Shown one piece after another: positions 32,419 to 41,427 of a DNA stretch of 64,000 nt. The DNA lies in contig DAOTXW010000027.1 of assembly GCA_034435035.1 (NCBI GenBank), positions 80,512 through 144,511 of the forward strand. Direction: 5' to 3'. The notes below the pieces were generated by a model. It saw only the letters and a program-made list of their open reading frames with translations. It did not search any database and was not told the DNA's origin. The translations under genes and the position numbers were made by a program. Position 1 is the first letter of the stretch, and every line of letters starts with the position of its first letter. Source of the DNA: JAHEME01 sp034435035 (GTDB lineage: Bacteria > Chloroflexota > Anaerolineae > Aggregatilineales > UBA3940).

Positions 32419-33099
32419 ATGGCAACCCCTGTCTGGAGAATCGAACTTCATTCCCACACCATCTACTCCAAAGATAGCCTGACACGCCTTGGCCGGATAC
32501 AGGCCATCTGCCAAGAGCATCGCCTTGACAGATTGGCAATCACTGATCACAACACGGCGCGGGGCGCCTTTGAACTCGCGCGGATGTACCCAATGCTGAT
32601 CATACCCGGCGAGGAGATCATGACCACCAAGGGGGAACTGCTGGCCTGGTATATCACCGAGGAGGTTCCTGCGGGTCTGACGCCTCAGGAGACTATCGCC
32701 CGGCTGCGCAGCCAGGGGGCGGTGATCGGCGTTTCACACCCGTTCGACCGGTACCGGCGAGGGGCATGGCGGCTTGAGGATCTGCTGGCGATCGCGGACG
32801 ATGTGGATGCCATCGAGGTCTTCAACTCCCGGTGCCTGCATCTTGAGGATAATGCTGAGGCGGAGAAGTTCGCCCGGCAGCACGGAAAGCTGATGAGTTG
32901 TGGGAGTGATGCCCATGTAGCGGCGGAGTACGCTATGGCGGTGCTGACGGCACGGCCGTTCGCCAACACCGCCGACGGGCTGCGCCAGGCGCTTCGAGAG
33001 GGTACCCGTGAGGGGCGGCTCAGCTCTCCGCTGGTGCACTTCAGCTCGCGCTATGCCAAGTGGATGAAGCGGCTGCGACCCTCTCTTCGGCAACCGTAG
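32419..33099 (+). CDS. PHP-domain metal-dependent phosphoesterase
   Basis: A 226-residue PHP protein. Metal-binding motifs are in order: ELHSHTIYSKDS (HxH), AITDHNT (DH), IPGEEIMT (E), GVSHPFDR (H), EVFNSR and CGSDAHVA (DxH). The set is complete, so it is probably active on a phosphoester such as a nucleotide or histidinol-phosphate-like compound; short stand-alone PHPs are often TrpH/RNase AM-like. ATG 32419 lies seven bases after CAGGTA. PrsW follows. Confidence 0.85.
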   Translation: MATPVWRIELHSHTIYSKDSLTRLGRIQAICQEHRLDRLAITDHNTARGAFELARMYPMLIIPGEEIMTTKGELLAWYITEEVPAGLTPQETIARLRSQGAVIGVSHPFDRYRRGAWRLEDLLAIADDVDAIEVFNSRCLHLEDNAEAEKFARQHGKLMSCGSDAHVAAEYAMAVLTARPFANTADGLRQALREGTREGRLSSPLVHFSSRYAKWMKRLRPSLRQP

Positions 33100-33128
33100 C
33101 GGATCGCTCACCGGAGGATAGGCACCGT

Positions 33129-34112
33129 ATGGACTTCGTGGTCGCCTTTGTAGCAGGTGTGATTCCGATGCTCATCTATCCGCTCTTCCTATACTGGATG
33201 GATCGGTATGAGAAGGAGCCGGCAGGTTTACTGATTGCGGTGTTTCTGTGGGGTTTTGTTCCGGCGGCGATCTTCTCGCTGATCAGTCAGCTGATCCTGG
33301 AAGTGCCGCTGTATCTACTGGACGGGACATCCGAGACAGTCGACCTGGTGGGGAGCATTGTGGTGGCGCCGATCACTGAGGAGATTTTCAAGGGGCTGGC
33401 GGTGCTGGCCATCTTCCTGCTGTGGCGTAACGAGTTCGACGGCGTCTTTGATGGCATCATCTACGGCGGGCTGGTCGGCTTTGGGTTTGCGGCCATCGAG
33501 AACGTCCTGTATTTCCTGGAAGGGGGGGTTGAGCTGGTCATCCTGCGGGGAGTGGTGTTCGGTCTCAACCATGCTTTCTTCACCAGCCTGACCGGGATCG
33601 GCCTGGGAATCGCCCGCCATGCACGCAGAGCCTGGGCGCGCTTGCTGGCGCCCTTGATTGGGCTGGCGGCTGCGGTGGTCATGCACAGCCTGCATAATAC
33701 GACCGTATCGCTTGTCGAAGCGATGCCGGCCCTGCTGTGTGTGACCTTCCTGGCGGACTGGGGTGGGGTGCTGTTCGTACTGGTTGTCATGGTGCTTGCG
33801 ATCCGGCGCGAGCGAGAGTGGATCGTGGCTCAGCTGGCCGATGAAGTAGAGCAGGCGACCCTCCGCGAGCCGCAGTATCAGGCTGCCGTGTCAGTGGCTC
33901 GCCGCATGTCCGCGCGGCTGTCCGCGCTGGGGGCAGGGGGGCCTGCAAGCTGGTGGAAAGTGGGGCGCTTCTTCCACATTCTCACCGAGCTGGCTTACAA
34001 GAAGCACGCTCGCTCGCGGCGCGGGGATCGTGGCGCAACCGAGCAGCAGATCAGCGCGCTGCGCCAGGAGGCGCAGAGGCTGAGCGCCGAGCTGGCGCAT
34101 CTGCGCTTCTAA
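33129..34112 (+). CDS. PrsW-family intramembrane protease
   Basis: A 327-residue integral membrane protein with about eight spans and the PrsW motifs: ITEEIFKGLAVL (EExxK), GFGFAAIENVLYF, GLNHAFFTSLTGIGLG and VVMHSLHNT. These glutamates and histidines make the putative metalloprotease site; B. subtilis PrsW cuts an anti-sigma factor. The last 90 residues are a soluble basic and coiled-coil tail (LRQEAQRLSAELAHL). No anti-sigma or sigma gene lies nearby. ATG 33129 has GGAGG 11 bases upstream. It converges on the next gene, overlapping it by four bases. Confidence 0.85.
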   Translation: MDFVVAFVAGVIPMLIYPLFLYWMDRYEKEPAGLLIAVFLWGFVPAAIFSLISQLILEVPLYLLDGTSETVDLVGSIVVAPITEEIFKGLAVLAIFLLWRNEFDGVFDGIIYGGLVGFGFAAIENVLYFLEGGVELVILRGVVFGLNHAFFTSLTGIGLGIARHARRAWARLLAPLIGLAAAVVMHSLHNTTVSLVEAMPALLCVTFLADWGGVLFVLVVMVLAIRREREWIVAQLADEVEQATLREPQYQAAVSVARRMSARLSALGAGGPASWWKVGRFFHILTELAYKKHARSRRGDRGATEQQISALRQEAQRLSAELAHLRF

Positions 34113-34939
34113 CCCGCACCAGCCGAGGCGACAATCCGGATGAGGCGCGGCTTCCAGGTAAGCCTGCCGGAGGCATCTGCGCAGGCTTGCAGGTTCTCGC
34201 GCAGGTCGCTCAGGCACAGGGCACGGATCTCCTCGGGCATGTTGTCAACTTCCACACTGCGCATCGGCCACGAAAGTTTGTAGCGAATGAAGGCGTTGAT
34301 ATCGGGTAGCTGGACGTGCAATGTTCGCTGCTCCAGCCTGATATGAGTGAAGCCGGCCTGGTTGAGCAGCGGCTCCAGCCCGACGATGGAGTCGAGATCA
34401 TCCCAGGGAATCGCCAGCGTCATCCGATCCCGGAATGCCGCCAGCGCCGGCGGAGGATCCTCGGTAGCGTAGCCTGCGATGATCTCCGACACCATCTCGC
34501 TGAGATCGTCAGGCTCATCCCATTCCAGAGCAACCAGCCGGCCATGCTCCCTGAGCACGCGGCGGGCTTCACCAAGCGCCTGCCGGGGTTCCGTGCTGTT
34601 GAGAGCGAACGCGGCAATGACAACGGAGAATGAGGCGGCGCGAAATGGCAGGCTGTGCATATCCCCCTGAACGGGGTGCGGAGTCCGCAGCGCCGCGGCG
34701 CTGCGGACCATGCCTCTGGACAGGTCGAGGCTCACGACGGTGCCCGCGGCCCGCGCTGCCTCGCGGGCGGCCAGACCGGTGCCACAGCCGAGATCCAGCA
34801 CGCGGTCGTCTGCCCGGAGCTGAGCCGAGTTGACCAGCCACTCCACCAGCGGCTGGAAGACTGGCTCGATGCTGTGCGCATATAGAGGAGCGACCTGGTC
34901 AAAGTATGCTGCGATCTGAGCCTGCCAGCTGTGCTGCAT
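34109..34939 (-). CDS. SAM-dependent methyltransferase, UbiE/MenG-like fold
   Basis: A 276-residue class I methyltransferase: motif I VLDLGCGTGLAAREAARAAG, VSLDLSRGMV, VQGDMHSLPFRAASFSVVIAAFAL, and VLREHGRLVALEWD. A C-terminal extension of about 100 residues contains LSWPMRSVEVDNMPEEIRALCLSDL and is of unknown function. ATG 34939 is five bases after the stop of the DM13 gene, so it is the last gene of a four-gene minus-strand unit (37649 to 34109). Its 3' end overlaps prsW on the other strand. Confidence 0.8.
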   Translation of the reverse strand: MQHSWQAQIAAYFDQVAPLYAHSIEPVFQPLVEWLVNSAQLRADDRVLDLGCGTGLAAREAARAAGTVVSLDLSRGMVRSAAALRTPHPVQGDMHSLPFRAASFSVVIAAFALNSTEPRQALGEARRVLREHGRLVALEWDEPDDLSEMVSEIIAGYATEDPPPALAAFRDRMTLAIPWDDLDSIVGLEPLLNQAGFTHIRLEQRTLHVQLPDINAFIRYKLSWPMRSVEVDNMPEEIRALCLSDLRENLQACADASGRLTWKPRLIRIVASAGAG

Positions 34940-34944
34940 GAGGG

Positions 34945-35568
34945 CTACTGCCCGCGGACAGGCTCAAGCGTTGCCGTCGAGTAGACGATGTTGAAAGACA
35001 GGCTGTAGATCACCACACTCCGATACTGATCCATTGAAGTGCCAGCCGGGATCTCAAAGTTCTGGGCGGCTGTGGCGCTGCGAAGCGGCCCCAGATCGAT
35101 CGAACCCACCAGCGCCTCTGTGCTGGTGCGCGGCGCGGGGTGGGTGGAGAGCAGCACACGCAGGTCCGGGCCGCTGGTGACCGCGAAAGGATCAAGCCGC
35201 AGCACTCGCTGCGTCTCTCCGACCTGATAGATGGAGGCTGTGCCAGTGCCCTGGTGGGTGGCATCAATGGTGGTGAAGTCGCCCGCCAGGATCACGAACG
35301 GCTGGTTGCTCATGGCGACGCTCTCGGCGCCTGCCGTTGCCATCATCTCCTCGATGATCGGATTCAGCGTCGGGGTAGCGGTGCCGGCTGCGGGTGTTTC
35401 GCTCAGGGCGGCAGACTCCGGGGGCAGATCGGAGCCGTCAGGCTGGAGAGTGGCCGTCGGCTCCTCATCGACCTCGTCCCGAAATGGCGCGGTCCACAGG
35501 CTGCTGGTGGCCACACAGGCGATTAGCAGGGCCAGCATACCCAGGGCGATCCAGCGCTGGATGTTCAC
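34945..35568 (-). CDS. DM13-domain lipoprotein
   Basis: A 207-residue exported protein. The N-terminal hydrophobic segment ends in a lipobox-like LLIAC (about 14-18), then a Thr/Pro-rich linker and a C-terminal DM13 domain (about 90-205): FVILAGDFTTIDATHQGTGTASIY, LRLDPFAVTSGPDLRVLLSTHP, GSIDLGPLRSATAAQNFEIPAG and YRSVVIYSLSFNIVYSTATL. DM13 is proposed to be an electron-transfer or redox domain. The GTG start overlaps the ybdK-like stop (GTGA). Confidence 0.8.
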   Translation of the reverse strand: MNIQRWIALGMLALLIACVATSSLWTAPFRDEVDEEPTATLQPDGSDLPPESAALSETPAAGTATPTLNPIIEEMMATAGAESVAMSNQPFVILAGDFTTIDATHQGTGTASIYQVGETQRVLRLDPFAVTSGPDLRVLLSTHPAPRTSTEALVGSIDLGPLRSATAAQNFEIPAGTSMDQYRSVVIYSLSFNIVYSTATLEPVRGQ

Positions 35569-36725
35569 GGCAGCCCGCTCCGGGTTTCGGCAACCAGATG
35601 ATCGACTACTGCAATCAGCGCCTCTGCCGACGTGGCTCCCTCGGCAAGGCGCTGCTGATAGACCCGGATCTGGCGATCGGCGCTGGAGCCATTGCGTGCA
35701 ATAACCCGGGCATACTGCACGTCGGCGCGGCTGTCCAGCTCATCCAGCACGTCGTCGAGCAGGTCGATCAGCTCATCGATCAGGTCGGGAAGGGGCACTT
35801 CCTGCTCCTTGCCGAAGTCAATGAGTTTTCCCGTGACTCCATAGCGGACTGCGCGCCATTTGTTTTCGTTGATCAGGTCGCGTCGATAGATACGCCAGCC
35901 CAGGTTCTGCTGGCGCAGCCGGATCAGCTTGGCCACGACTGCCTGAAACAGGGCGGCGATGCAGATGGCTTCGTCCAGGGTGGTGGCGATGTCGGCAATC
36001 CGGAACTCCAGCGTGCTGTAGCGCGGGTGCGGGCGGATATCCCACCAGATGCGGGTTGCATCGGCGACGTCGGACACGTCGCGGCCCAATGCGCCAACCC
36101 GCGCCAGCACCTTGACGAAGTTCTCATACTCAGTCCATGAGCGGAACTCCATGGGGAGGCCAGTGCGCGGCAGGGAGCGGAACACAATGCTGCGGTAGCT
36201 CTTCAACCCGGTGAGATGGCCCATCCAGAATGGCGAACTGGTGGACAGCGCCAGGATGTGGGGCACGAAGTAGCGTGCCTGGTTCATCACCGTGATCATG
36301 AGCTCACGCTGAGCAGGTGTGTCATCAAAACCAATGTGGACGTGCATGCCGAAGATCAGCAGGCTGCGAACCACGTGCTGCATGTCCTCGGTAAACTCCA
36401 CATAACGCTCGCTGTCGGAGATAACCTGATCAGCCCAGTGAGAGAACGGGTGTGTGCCAGCGGCAGCCAGCTGAAGCCCCGCGCTGTCGGCTATCTCCAC
36501 CATCGTCCGGCGCAGGCGCCCCAGATCGGCGCGCGCTTCATGCACCGTCCGGCAGATGCGCGTTCCCACTTCGACCTGGGACTGCATGAACTCCTGCTTG
36601 ATCTGGTCTCCCAGCACCCGGCCATGCTCAAGGAACTGCTGGATGTAGGCCGTCAGTTCGCGCGAGCGCGGGTCGATGATCTGATATTCCTCCTCGATTC
36701 CCAGTGTCAGCGGGGCGGTGACCAT
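35565..36725 (-). CDS. YbdK-type carboxylate-amine ligase
   Basis: A 386-residue member of the GCS2 family (glutamate-cysteine ligase type 2, YbdK). It begins LGIEEEYQIIDPRSREL, with the conserved glutamates of the ATP/Mg site, and contains VEVGTRICRTVHEARADL, GTHPFSHWADQ, HVHIGFDD and STLEFRIADIATTLDEAI. E. coli YbdK has weak glutamate-cysteine ligase activity; the true substrate is unknown. The gene starts 30 bases after the DapA-like gene and overlaps the DM13 gene by four bases. Confidence 0.87.
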   Translation of the reverse strand: MVTAPLTLGIEEEYQIIDPRSRELTAYIQQFLEHGRVLGDQIKQEFMQSQVEVGTRICRTVHEARADLGRLRRTMVEIADSAGLQLAAAGTHPFSHWADQVISDSERYVEFTEDMQHVVRSLLIFGMHVHIGFDDTPAQRELMITVMNQARYFVPHILALSTSSPFWMGHLTGLKSYRSIVFRSLPRTGLPMEFRSWTEYENFVKVLARVGALGRDVSDVADATRIWWDIRPHPRYSTLEFRIADIATTLDEAICIAALFQAVVAKLIRLRQQNLGWRIYRRDLINENKWRAVRYGVTGKLIDFGKEQEVPLPDLIDELIDLLDDVLDELDSRADVQYARVIARNGSSADRQIRVYQQRLAEGATSAEALIAVVDHLVAETRSGLP

Positions 36726-36755
36726 GCGATCGGCCTCTCCGGTAAAGGGGCTGAT

Positions 36756-37649
36756 CTAGCCCACTGCGTTCAAATGGAACCGCTGCTCGATCAGCGCGAT
36801 GTGTTCATCTGTCAGCGGGGACAGAGGCGGGCGTACAGCGGCCTGGCTGATGAGCCGGCCAGCGGCCAGCAGCCATTTGATGGCCGAAATCCGCGGCAGG
36901 CCGTCAAGCTGCTGATAGGCGTTGTTAAGGCGCTCCTGCGCCGGCCCGGAAGGCTCGCCGGTGGCGGCTGCATCGTAGGCTGCACGCACAAGCGCAGGGA
37001 ACAGTCCGGCCAGCGCCGTGATCGCCCCTGCAACCCCCCAGCCGATGGCCGGTGTCAGCAGACGATCGTCGCCGATCAACACCTGGAAGCCCGGCCAGCG
37101 GCTGACCAGCGTTTGCGCGTGCATCGGATCCCCGCTGCTGTCCTTGATCCCGATCACCTGCTCAGGAAAGGCGTCGGTCAGCCGCGCGATCAGCTCAAGC
37201 GAAACCGGGGGCGCACTGACGAAGGGATTGTGGTAAAGCATCAACCAACCATCGGATGGCATTGCGGTCGTGATAATCGTTGTATAGAAGTGGACCAGAC
37301 CCTCCAGGGGGGGGTCTGCGTAGAAGAAAGGCGGGATCGGCACAATGCCGGTCACTCCGGCATCAAATGCTGCCCGCGCGAGTTCACAGGCATCTGTCAG
37401 ACTGGCAGCGCCTGTCCCCGCCAGTATTCGCAATCCTGTGTCGGCGCCCACGGCAGCCCGGAACAGCGCGCGGCGCTCGGCAACGCTCAGGGATGGGCCT
37501 TCGCCGGTGGTGCCGGCTACCAGAACGCCATGACAACCCTGTGCCGCCAGATGACCCAACAGTGACACCAGGTCGCCGAGGGCAAGCCCACCGTCGTCAT
37601 CAAAGGGTGTGGCGACTGCTGCATATATGCCTGCGAGCGAGGGTGTCAT
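36756..37649 (-). CDS. DapA/NanA-family lyase
   Basis: A 297-residue class I aldolase of the dihydrodipicolinate synthase/N-acetylneuraminate lyase family. It has VLVAGTTGEGPSLSVAERRAL, the catalytic tyrosine of MLYHNP and the Schiff-base lysine K169 in VIGIKDSSGD. True DapA usually has a lysine-pathway context, which is missing here; a sugar-acid or hydroxyproline-type substrate is equally likely. ATG 37649 has AAGGAG upstream. It leads the DapA-YbdK-DM13-methyltransferase unit. Confidence 0.85.
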   Translation of the reverse strand: MTPSLAGIYAAVATPFDDDGGLALGDLVSLLGHLAAQGCHGVLVAGTTGEGPSLSVAERRALFRAAVGADTGLRILAGTGAASLTDACELARAAFDAGVTGIVPIPPFFYADPPLEGLVHFYTTIITTAMPSDGWLMLYHNPFVSAPPVSLELIARLTDAFPEQVIGIKDSSGDPMHAQTLVSRWPGFQVLIGDDRLLTPAIGWGVAGAITALAGLFPALVRAAYDAAATGEPSGPAQERLNNAYQQLDGLPRISAIKWLLAAGRLISQAAVRPPLSPLTDEHIALIEQRFHLNAVG

Positions 37650-37695
37650 GGGTACTCCTTCGGTTAGTGCAGAATCGGCAGGCTGTTGAGCCGAC

Positions 37696-37724
37696 TAGAC
37701 ACCTATCGGTGGCAATGCTACAAT
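37696..37724 (+). promoter_or_regulatory. Promoter of the receiver-domain gene
   Basis: TAGACA (37696-37701), 17 bases, TACAAT (37719-37724). Transcription should start near 37731, which excludes the earlier in-frame start at 37686. Confidence 0.75.
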
Positions 37725-37754
37725 CGGCTCTCCGATCAGATGGAGAATACAACG

Positions 37755-38165
37755 ATGCCTCACACGATTCTATACATTGAGGACGAATCCGCAATCGTTG
37801 AACTGGTCCACATGATCCTGGAGCACCCGCAGATCCGGCTGCTGTCCGCGTCCACCTGCTTCGAGGGTATGGCGCTGGCACGCCGCGAGCATCCTGACCT
37901 GGTCATCGCAGATGTGATGATGCCCGACCGCAGCGGTTGGACGCTGTATGAGGAGCTTCGCGCTGACAGCGCCTTCAATCAAGTGCCGGTCATCATGCTC
38001 ACCGGCCAGCTTCATCGGTACCGTATCATGAAGCAGTTTGCCCACAGCCCGATTGATGCCTATATTACCAAGCCGTTTGACGCGGGCACCCTCCGCCTGC
38101 AGGTGGAGGCGATGCTCGGCGCAACTCTGTGGCCTGCACCCGCAGGGCGAAGGGTTTCTGCCTGA
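37755..38165 (+). CDS. Single-domain response regulator
   Basis: A 136-residue protein that is only a CheY-type receiver domain: ILYIEDESAIV (acidic pocket), LVIADVMMPDRSG (phosphoacceptor Asp), VPVIMLTGQ and YITKPFDAGTLRLQV (Lys). No output domain follows, so it works through a partner, perhaps one of the histidine kinases in the window. ATG 37755 has GGAG nine bases upstream. Confidence 0.88.
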   Translation: MPHTILYIEDESAIVELVHMILEHPQIRLLSASTCFEGMALARREHPDLVIADVMMPDRSGWTLYEELRADSAFNQVPVIMLTGQLHRYRIMKQFAHSPIDAYITKPFDAGTLRLQVEAMLGATLWPAPAGRRVSA

Positions 38166-38211
38166 TCCGTGCATACTCCTGCTTCCTTTCTTACTTCTAC
38201 TGGCGGGCTGA

Positions 38212-38898
38212 ATGGACCACTCCTTTCGTAAGTACCTGCTGGATCGCAATCATGCCGGGATACGCTTTGCCGTCGTGCTGGCGCTGATCCTGGGCATGCT
38301 GCTCGGCCTGTTGGTACTGATGCCAGCTGCTCTGGGGCTCCTGCGGATGACGGGCCTGCCAGAGCTCTGTGTCAGTGTTGTCGGGGTCCTGGCTTTCGGG
38401 CTTGTAGTCTCATGGGGCGTGGAAAAGTATCTGCCGAATCTCTGGCCAAGCGGCAATCGCCTTGAAGTCAGCGACGAGTATCTGATCCTGCGCCAGGGGG
38501 TGCGCGAATCGATTACGCTGAAGTGGCGCGACCGCATCAATGTACTGTCCTGGCACTTTGTGATACGGCGCGGGCGGACATGGGTGCCGCGGGGGTGGTA
38601 CTGCGCCGCCTGCCGCCTGACGCAGGATGAGAATGTGATCTCGGTGTACAGTTTCATGAAGCCGGAACAGGCTGAGCAGATGCCTCAGTGGCGCGGCTTT
38701 GAGCTGCTGGTATCTGCCAAACAAGCTCCACGGCGCGGGGAGGAATATCTGCTCGCCAGGGTGGCCGAGCAGGGTCAACTGCGCAGTGCCGAGAAGGATC
38801 GCTGGGACTCCGGTGTGGAGATGCAGCCCGGTGACTTCGCTGAGTTCGTTGGCCTGCTGGCGGCGCGTGTGCCGGACTGGCCGCAGGGGCCCCGGTAA
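38212..38898 (+). CDS. Two-span membrane protein of unknown function
   Basis: A 228-residue protein with two N-terminal membrane spans (about 17-42 and 50-72) and a cytosolic domain rich in beta strands (RLEVSDEYLILRQGVRESITLKWRDRINVLSW). The plan resembles bacterial PH-like (YdbS/DUF304-type) proteins, but I cannot assign a family. A similar two-span plus strand-rich plan is seen in the gene at 60444. It contains a CxxC (WYCAACRL). The start lies 46 bases after the receiver gene, so cotranscription is likely. Confidence 0.6.
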   Translation: MDHSFRKYLLDRNHAGIRFAVVLALILGMLLGLLVLMPAALGLLRMTGLPELCVSVVGVLAFGLVVSWGVEKYLPNLWPSGNRLEVSDEYLILRQGVRESITLKWRDRINVLSWHFVIRRGRTWVPRGWYCAACRLTQDENVISVYSFMKPEQAEQMPQWRGFELLVSAKQAPRRGEEYLLARVAEQGQLRSAEKDRWDSGVEMQPGDFAEFVGLLAARVPDWPQGPR

Positions 38899-38920
38899 CC
38901 CTGGAAACGTGACTCCGAGC

Positions 38921-40489
38921 ATGGCTGTCCGCAGGGCACCTCCCGTCTTGATCAGGCGGCAACTGGCAGCGGCTCTGCTGGCACTTGCCGCGATCGGACA
39001 GCCCGAGCATCTCCGTATGACGCGGGCGGCAGCGCCAGCGGTTGACCCACGATTCGGCCTCATTGAGCCCCATGCTGCCCCGGCGCGAGCCGATGAGATC
39101 GGGGCCGCATGGGGGCGGGCGCGATTCCACTGGGGGCTGATACAGCCTGATGGCCCCGATCAGTGGATCGAAGCTGAAATGACGCAGCCTCAGCTTCTAG
39201 CTGAACAGGATGCCGGGCGTGAGGTGATCGGTCTGCTGATCGGGGTCCCGGAATGGGCACGCAGCCCGGAAGGGTTGCCGCGAGGACTGACGCTCCCGCC
39301 AGACGATCCAGGCAATACCTGGGCGGTATTCGTCCGAGAGGCGGTCACTCGCTACCGGGGGCAGATCGATCACTGGATCATCTGGAACGAACCGGATATA
39401 TGGGACGCCTCACACCCCGGTTTCACCTGGCCGGGCGATGAAGGCGACTATATACAGCTGCTCAGGACTGCCTATCTGGTGGCGCATGAAGCAAACCCTG
39501 AGGTAGTGATCCATCTGGCTGCCCTCAGCCACTGGTGGGACGTACTGTATGGCCGCGAATTGTACTTCCGCCGGCTGCTGGATCAGCTGACAGCCGAGCC
39601 CGATGCGGCGGCAAACGATTACTTTTATGACGCGGCCACGCTGCATCTGTACTTTGAACCTGCCAGTGTGTATGATGTTCTTGTGCAGTATCAGGCGATT
39701 CAGGCTGAGCACGGGATCGACAAGCCTTTCTGGCTGATTGAGACGAACGCGCCCCCGTCATCTGACCCGGCCAGACCTGTCACCGAGCCAACGTTTCGGG
39801 TCTCGCTGCTGGAGCAGGCTGCCTACATGCCTCAGGCGGTAGCCCTGGGGCTGGCGGCAGGCGCTGAACGCATCGGGGTTTACAAGCTGATCGATACGCC
39901 GGGAGACATTGCCGCTAACCCGGAGCCGTTCGGACTGGTGCGTGCAGACGGCACACCGCGCCCGGCGTTTCGCACCACACAGGTTGCCTTTGCAAGGCTC
40001 AGTGGGGCGGAGCGTGTCCGGTGGACGGACCGTCATCTGGTGGCGCAGGTCGTGGTGGAGCGCCCGGGCGAAGTGGTGAGGATGCTGTGGTCACGCGTGC
40101 CGTCCCCTCAGCTGACACGGCTGCCGGCGCTGGCCGATCGGGCTGTTGTCGTAGATATGTGGGGAAACGCGCACGAACTCACACCACAGGGCGGCTACTA
40201 CTCCGTGCTGCTGCTGGCCGGCGAATGCCAGCAGACTACCGGAGACTACTGTATGATTGGTGGACCGCCGCTGTACATCGTGGAGTCTGTCGCAGAACTG
40301 CCGGGCGAGAACGATACACCGATTGAGATTATGCCAGGCGCAGCGGCGGAGCAAGCGGCCGCCGCGCTGGGGGTGTCCGAGGGACCGCCCGCGGTCCGGC
40401 TGCTCACCGGGGGCCTCAGTGTGATCGCCACCGTCGCGCTGGCTGCGGCAGGCATCCTGTTGAGGCGCCGCGTGGTCAGAGATCGATGA
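38921..40489 (+). CDS. Secreted GH-A-like glycosidase with C-terminal membrane anchor
   Basis: A 522-residue protein with an N-terminal signal-like segment (LIRRQLAAALLALAAIG), a TIM-barrel region of clan GH-A type (about 45-360), and a C-terminal membrane span (about 497-516) followed by RRRVVRDR. The putative acid/base is E157 in WIIWNEPDIW and the nucleophile E274 in FWLIETNAPP. It probably faces outside, held at its C terminus. The substrate is unknown; similar motifs are found in GH39/GH5-like proteins. The start is ATG 38921 or GTG 38909 in frame; neither has a strong ribosome binding site. Confidence 0.7.
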   Translation: MAVRRAPPVLIRRQLAAALLALAAIGQPEHLRMTRAAAPAVDPRFGLIEPHAAPARADEIGAAWGRARFHWGLIQPDGPDQWIEAEMTQPQLLAEQDAGREVIGLLIGVPEWARSPEGLPRGLTLPPDDPGNTWAVFVREAVTRYRGQIDHWIIWNEPDIWDASHPGFTWPGDEGDYIQLLRTAYLVAHEANPEVVIHLAALSHWWDVLYGRELYFRRLLDQLTAEPDAAANDYFYDAATLHLYFEPASVYDVLVQYQAIQAEHGIDKPFWLIETNAPPSSDPARPVTEPTFRVSLLEQAAYMPQAVALGLAAGAERIGVYKLIDTPGDIAANPEPFGLVRADGTPRPAFRTTQVAFARLSGAERVRWTDRHLVAQVVVERPGEVVRMLWSRVPSPQLTRLPALADRAVVVDMWGNAHELTPQGGYYSVLLLAGECQQTTGDYCMIGGPPLYIVESVAELPGENDTPIEIMPGAAAEQAAAALGVSEGPPAVRLLTGGLSVIATVALAAAGILLRRRVVRDR

Positions 40490-40515
40490 GCCGCTGATCC
40501 TGTGGGGAGAGGTGC

Positions 40516-41427
40516 ATGATGGCCGATGTACAGATATTCTGGGATCCGCAGGGATTCGCGCTGGACTCTCTGGGCAGCAATAAGTATCTGGGCAACAGCG
40601 ATGGTGATACGCCATCGGTTTCTATGTCCATTCGCATGCTAAGCATCGATGCGCCGGAGACGCACTATCCGGGCCGCACCAGACCCTCGCGCCATGACGC
40701 GGACCTGGCGCAGCTTGCCCGGTGGATCTATGAGGGCCGCGCGCCGATCAGCGCCGATCTGGCCGCTTACATTCACCCCAAGCTGGCTACCGGGCAGGCC
40801 GGTTCCATTCAGGAGAATCAGGGCCAGCAGGCTGCGGCCGTCTTTGAGGAGATGGTCAGCCGCATGCTGACTCGCGCGGATGGCACCCGCCGCAACGTGT
40901 TCCTGCACACGGCGGACGAGCAGTTCGATCAGTATGGGCGCTTGCTGGCTTACGTCGCTCCGCACTATTCCAGCGAGGAACTGGCCCGCCTCTCTCTGTG
41001 GGAGAGAGCCACTTTCAATCTTCTGATGGTACGATCCGGCTGGGCTGCCCCTTTTGTGATCTATCCCAGCCTGCCCAAGTACCGCGATCTGGTGATGCTG
41101 CGGGGAGCCGCCAAGGAAGCCTACCTTGCCGGGCGGGGCATCTGGGCAGATCCCCTCACTCTGACTGGCTATGAGTTTCGGATGGTCATCAAGCTGTTTC
41201 AGATCACCCAGCGGTTGGTAGCGGGTGAGACGCTGTCCAGCACGGCACGCAGCTCATGGATCGAGCGCTACTGCGTGGATCTGACCACCCGGGGGATCTT
41301 TTACCCGGAGAACTACTTTCGCGTGGCTCCGTACAACCGGCTGTTTATTTGGCCGAAGGATGTGACGGAAGCCGTGGGGCGGCTGAATCTGACGCCTGGA
41401 CAGACTGAGGAAATGAGCCTCTCATGA
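40516..41427 (+). CDS. Staphylococcal-nuclease-like protein, large form
   Basis: A 303-residue protein with the SNase core: IRMLSIDAPETH holds the equivalents of Arg35, Asp40 and Glu43, and DQYGRLLAYV the equivalent of Arg87, so the catalytic set is intact. A long insert (about 55-125) splits the two halves, and about 90 extra residues follow the core. There is no signal peptide, although most bacterial SNases are secreted. ATG-ATG 40516 has GGGGAGAGGTG just upstream. The next gene overlaps by four bases (ATGA). Confidence 0.75.
   Translation: MMADVQIFWDPQGFALDSLGSNKYLGNSDGDTPSVSMSIRMLSIDAPETHYPGRTRPSRHDADLAQLARWIYEGRAPISADLAAYIHPKLATGQAGSIQENQGQQAAAVFEEMVSRMLTRADGTRRNVFLHTADEQFDQYGRLLAYVAPHYSSEELARLSLWERATFNLLMVRSGWAAPFVIYPSLPKYRDLVMLRGAAKEAYLAGRGIWADPLTLTGYEFRMVIKLFQITQRLVAGETLSSTARSSWIERYCVDLTTRGIFYPENYFRVAPYNRLFIWPKDVTEAVGRLNLTPGQTEEMSLS

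Noticed and set aside
36216..37565. 449-codon plus-strand frame
   Set aside because: Opposite the YbdK and DapA-like genes, which have intact motifs; no domain in the shadow frame.
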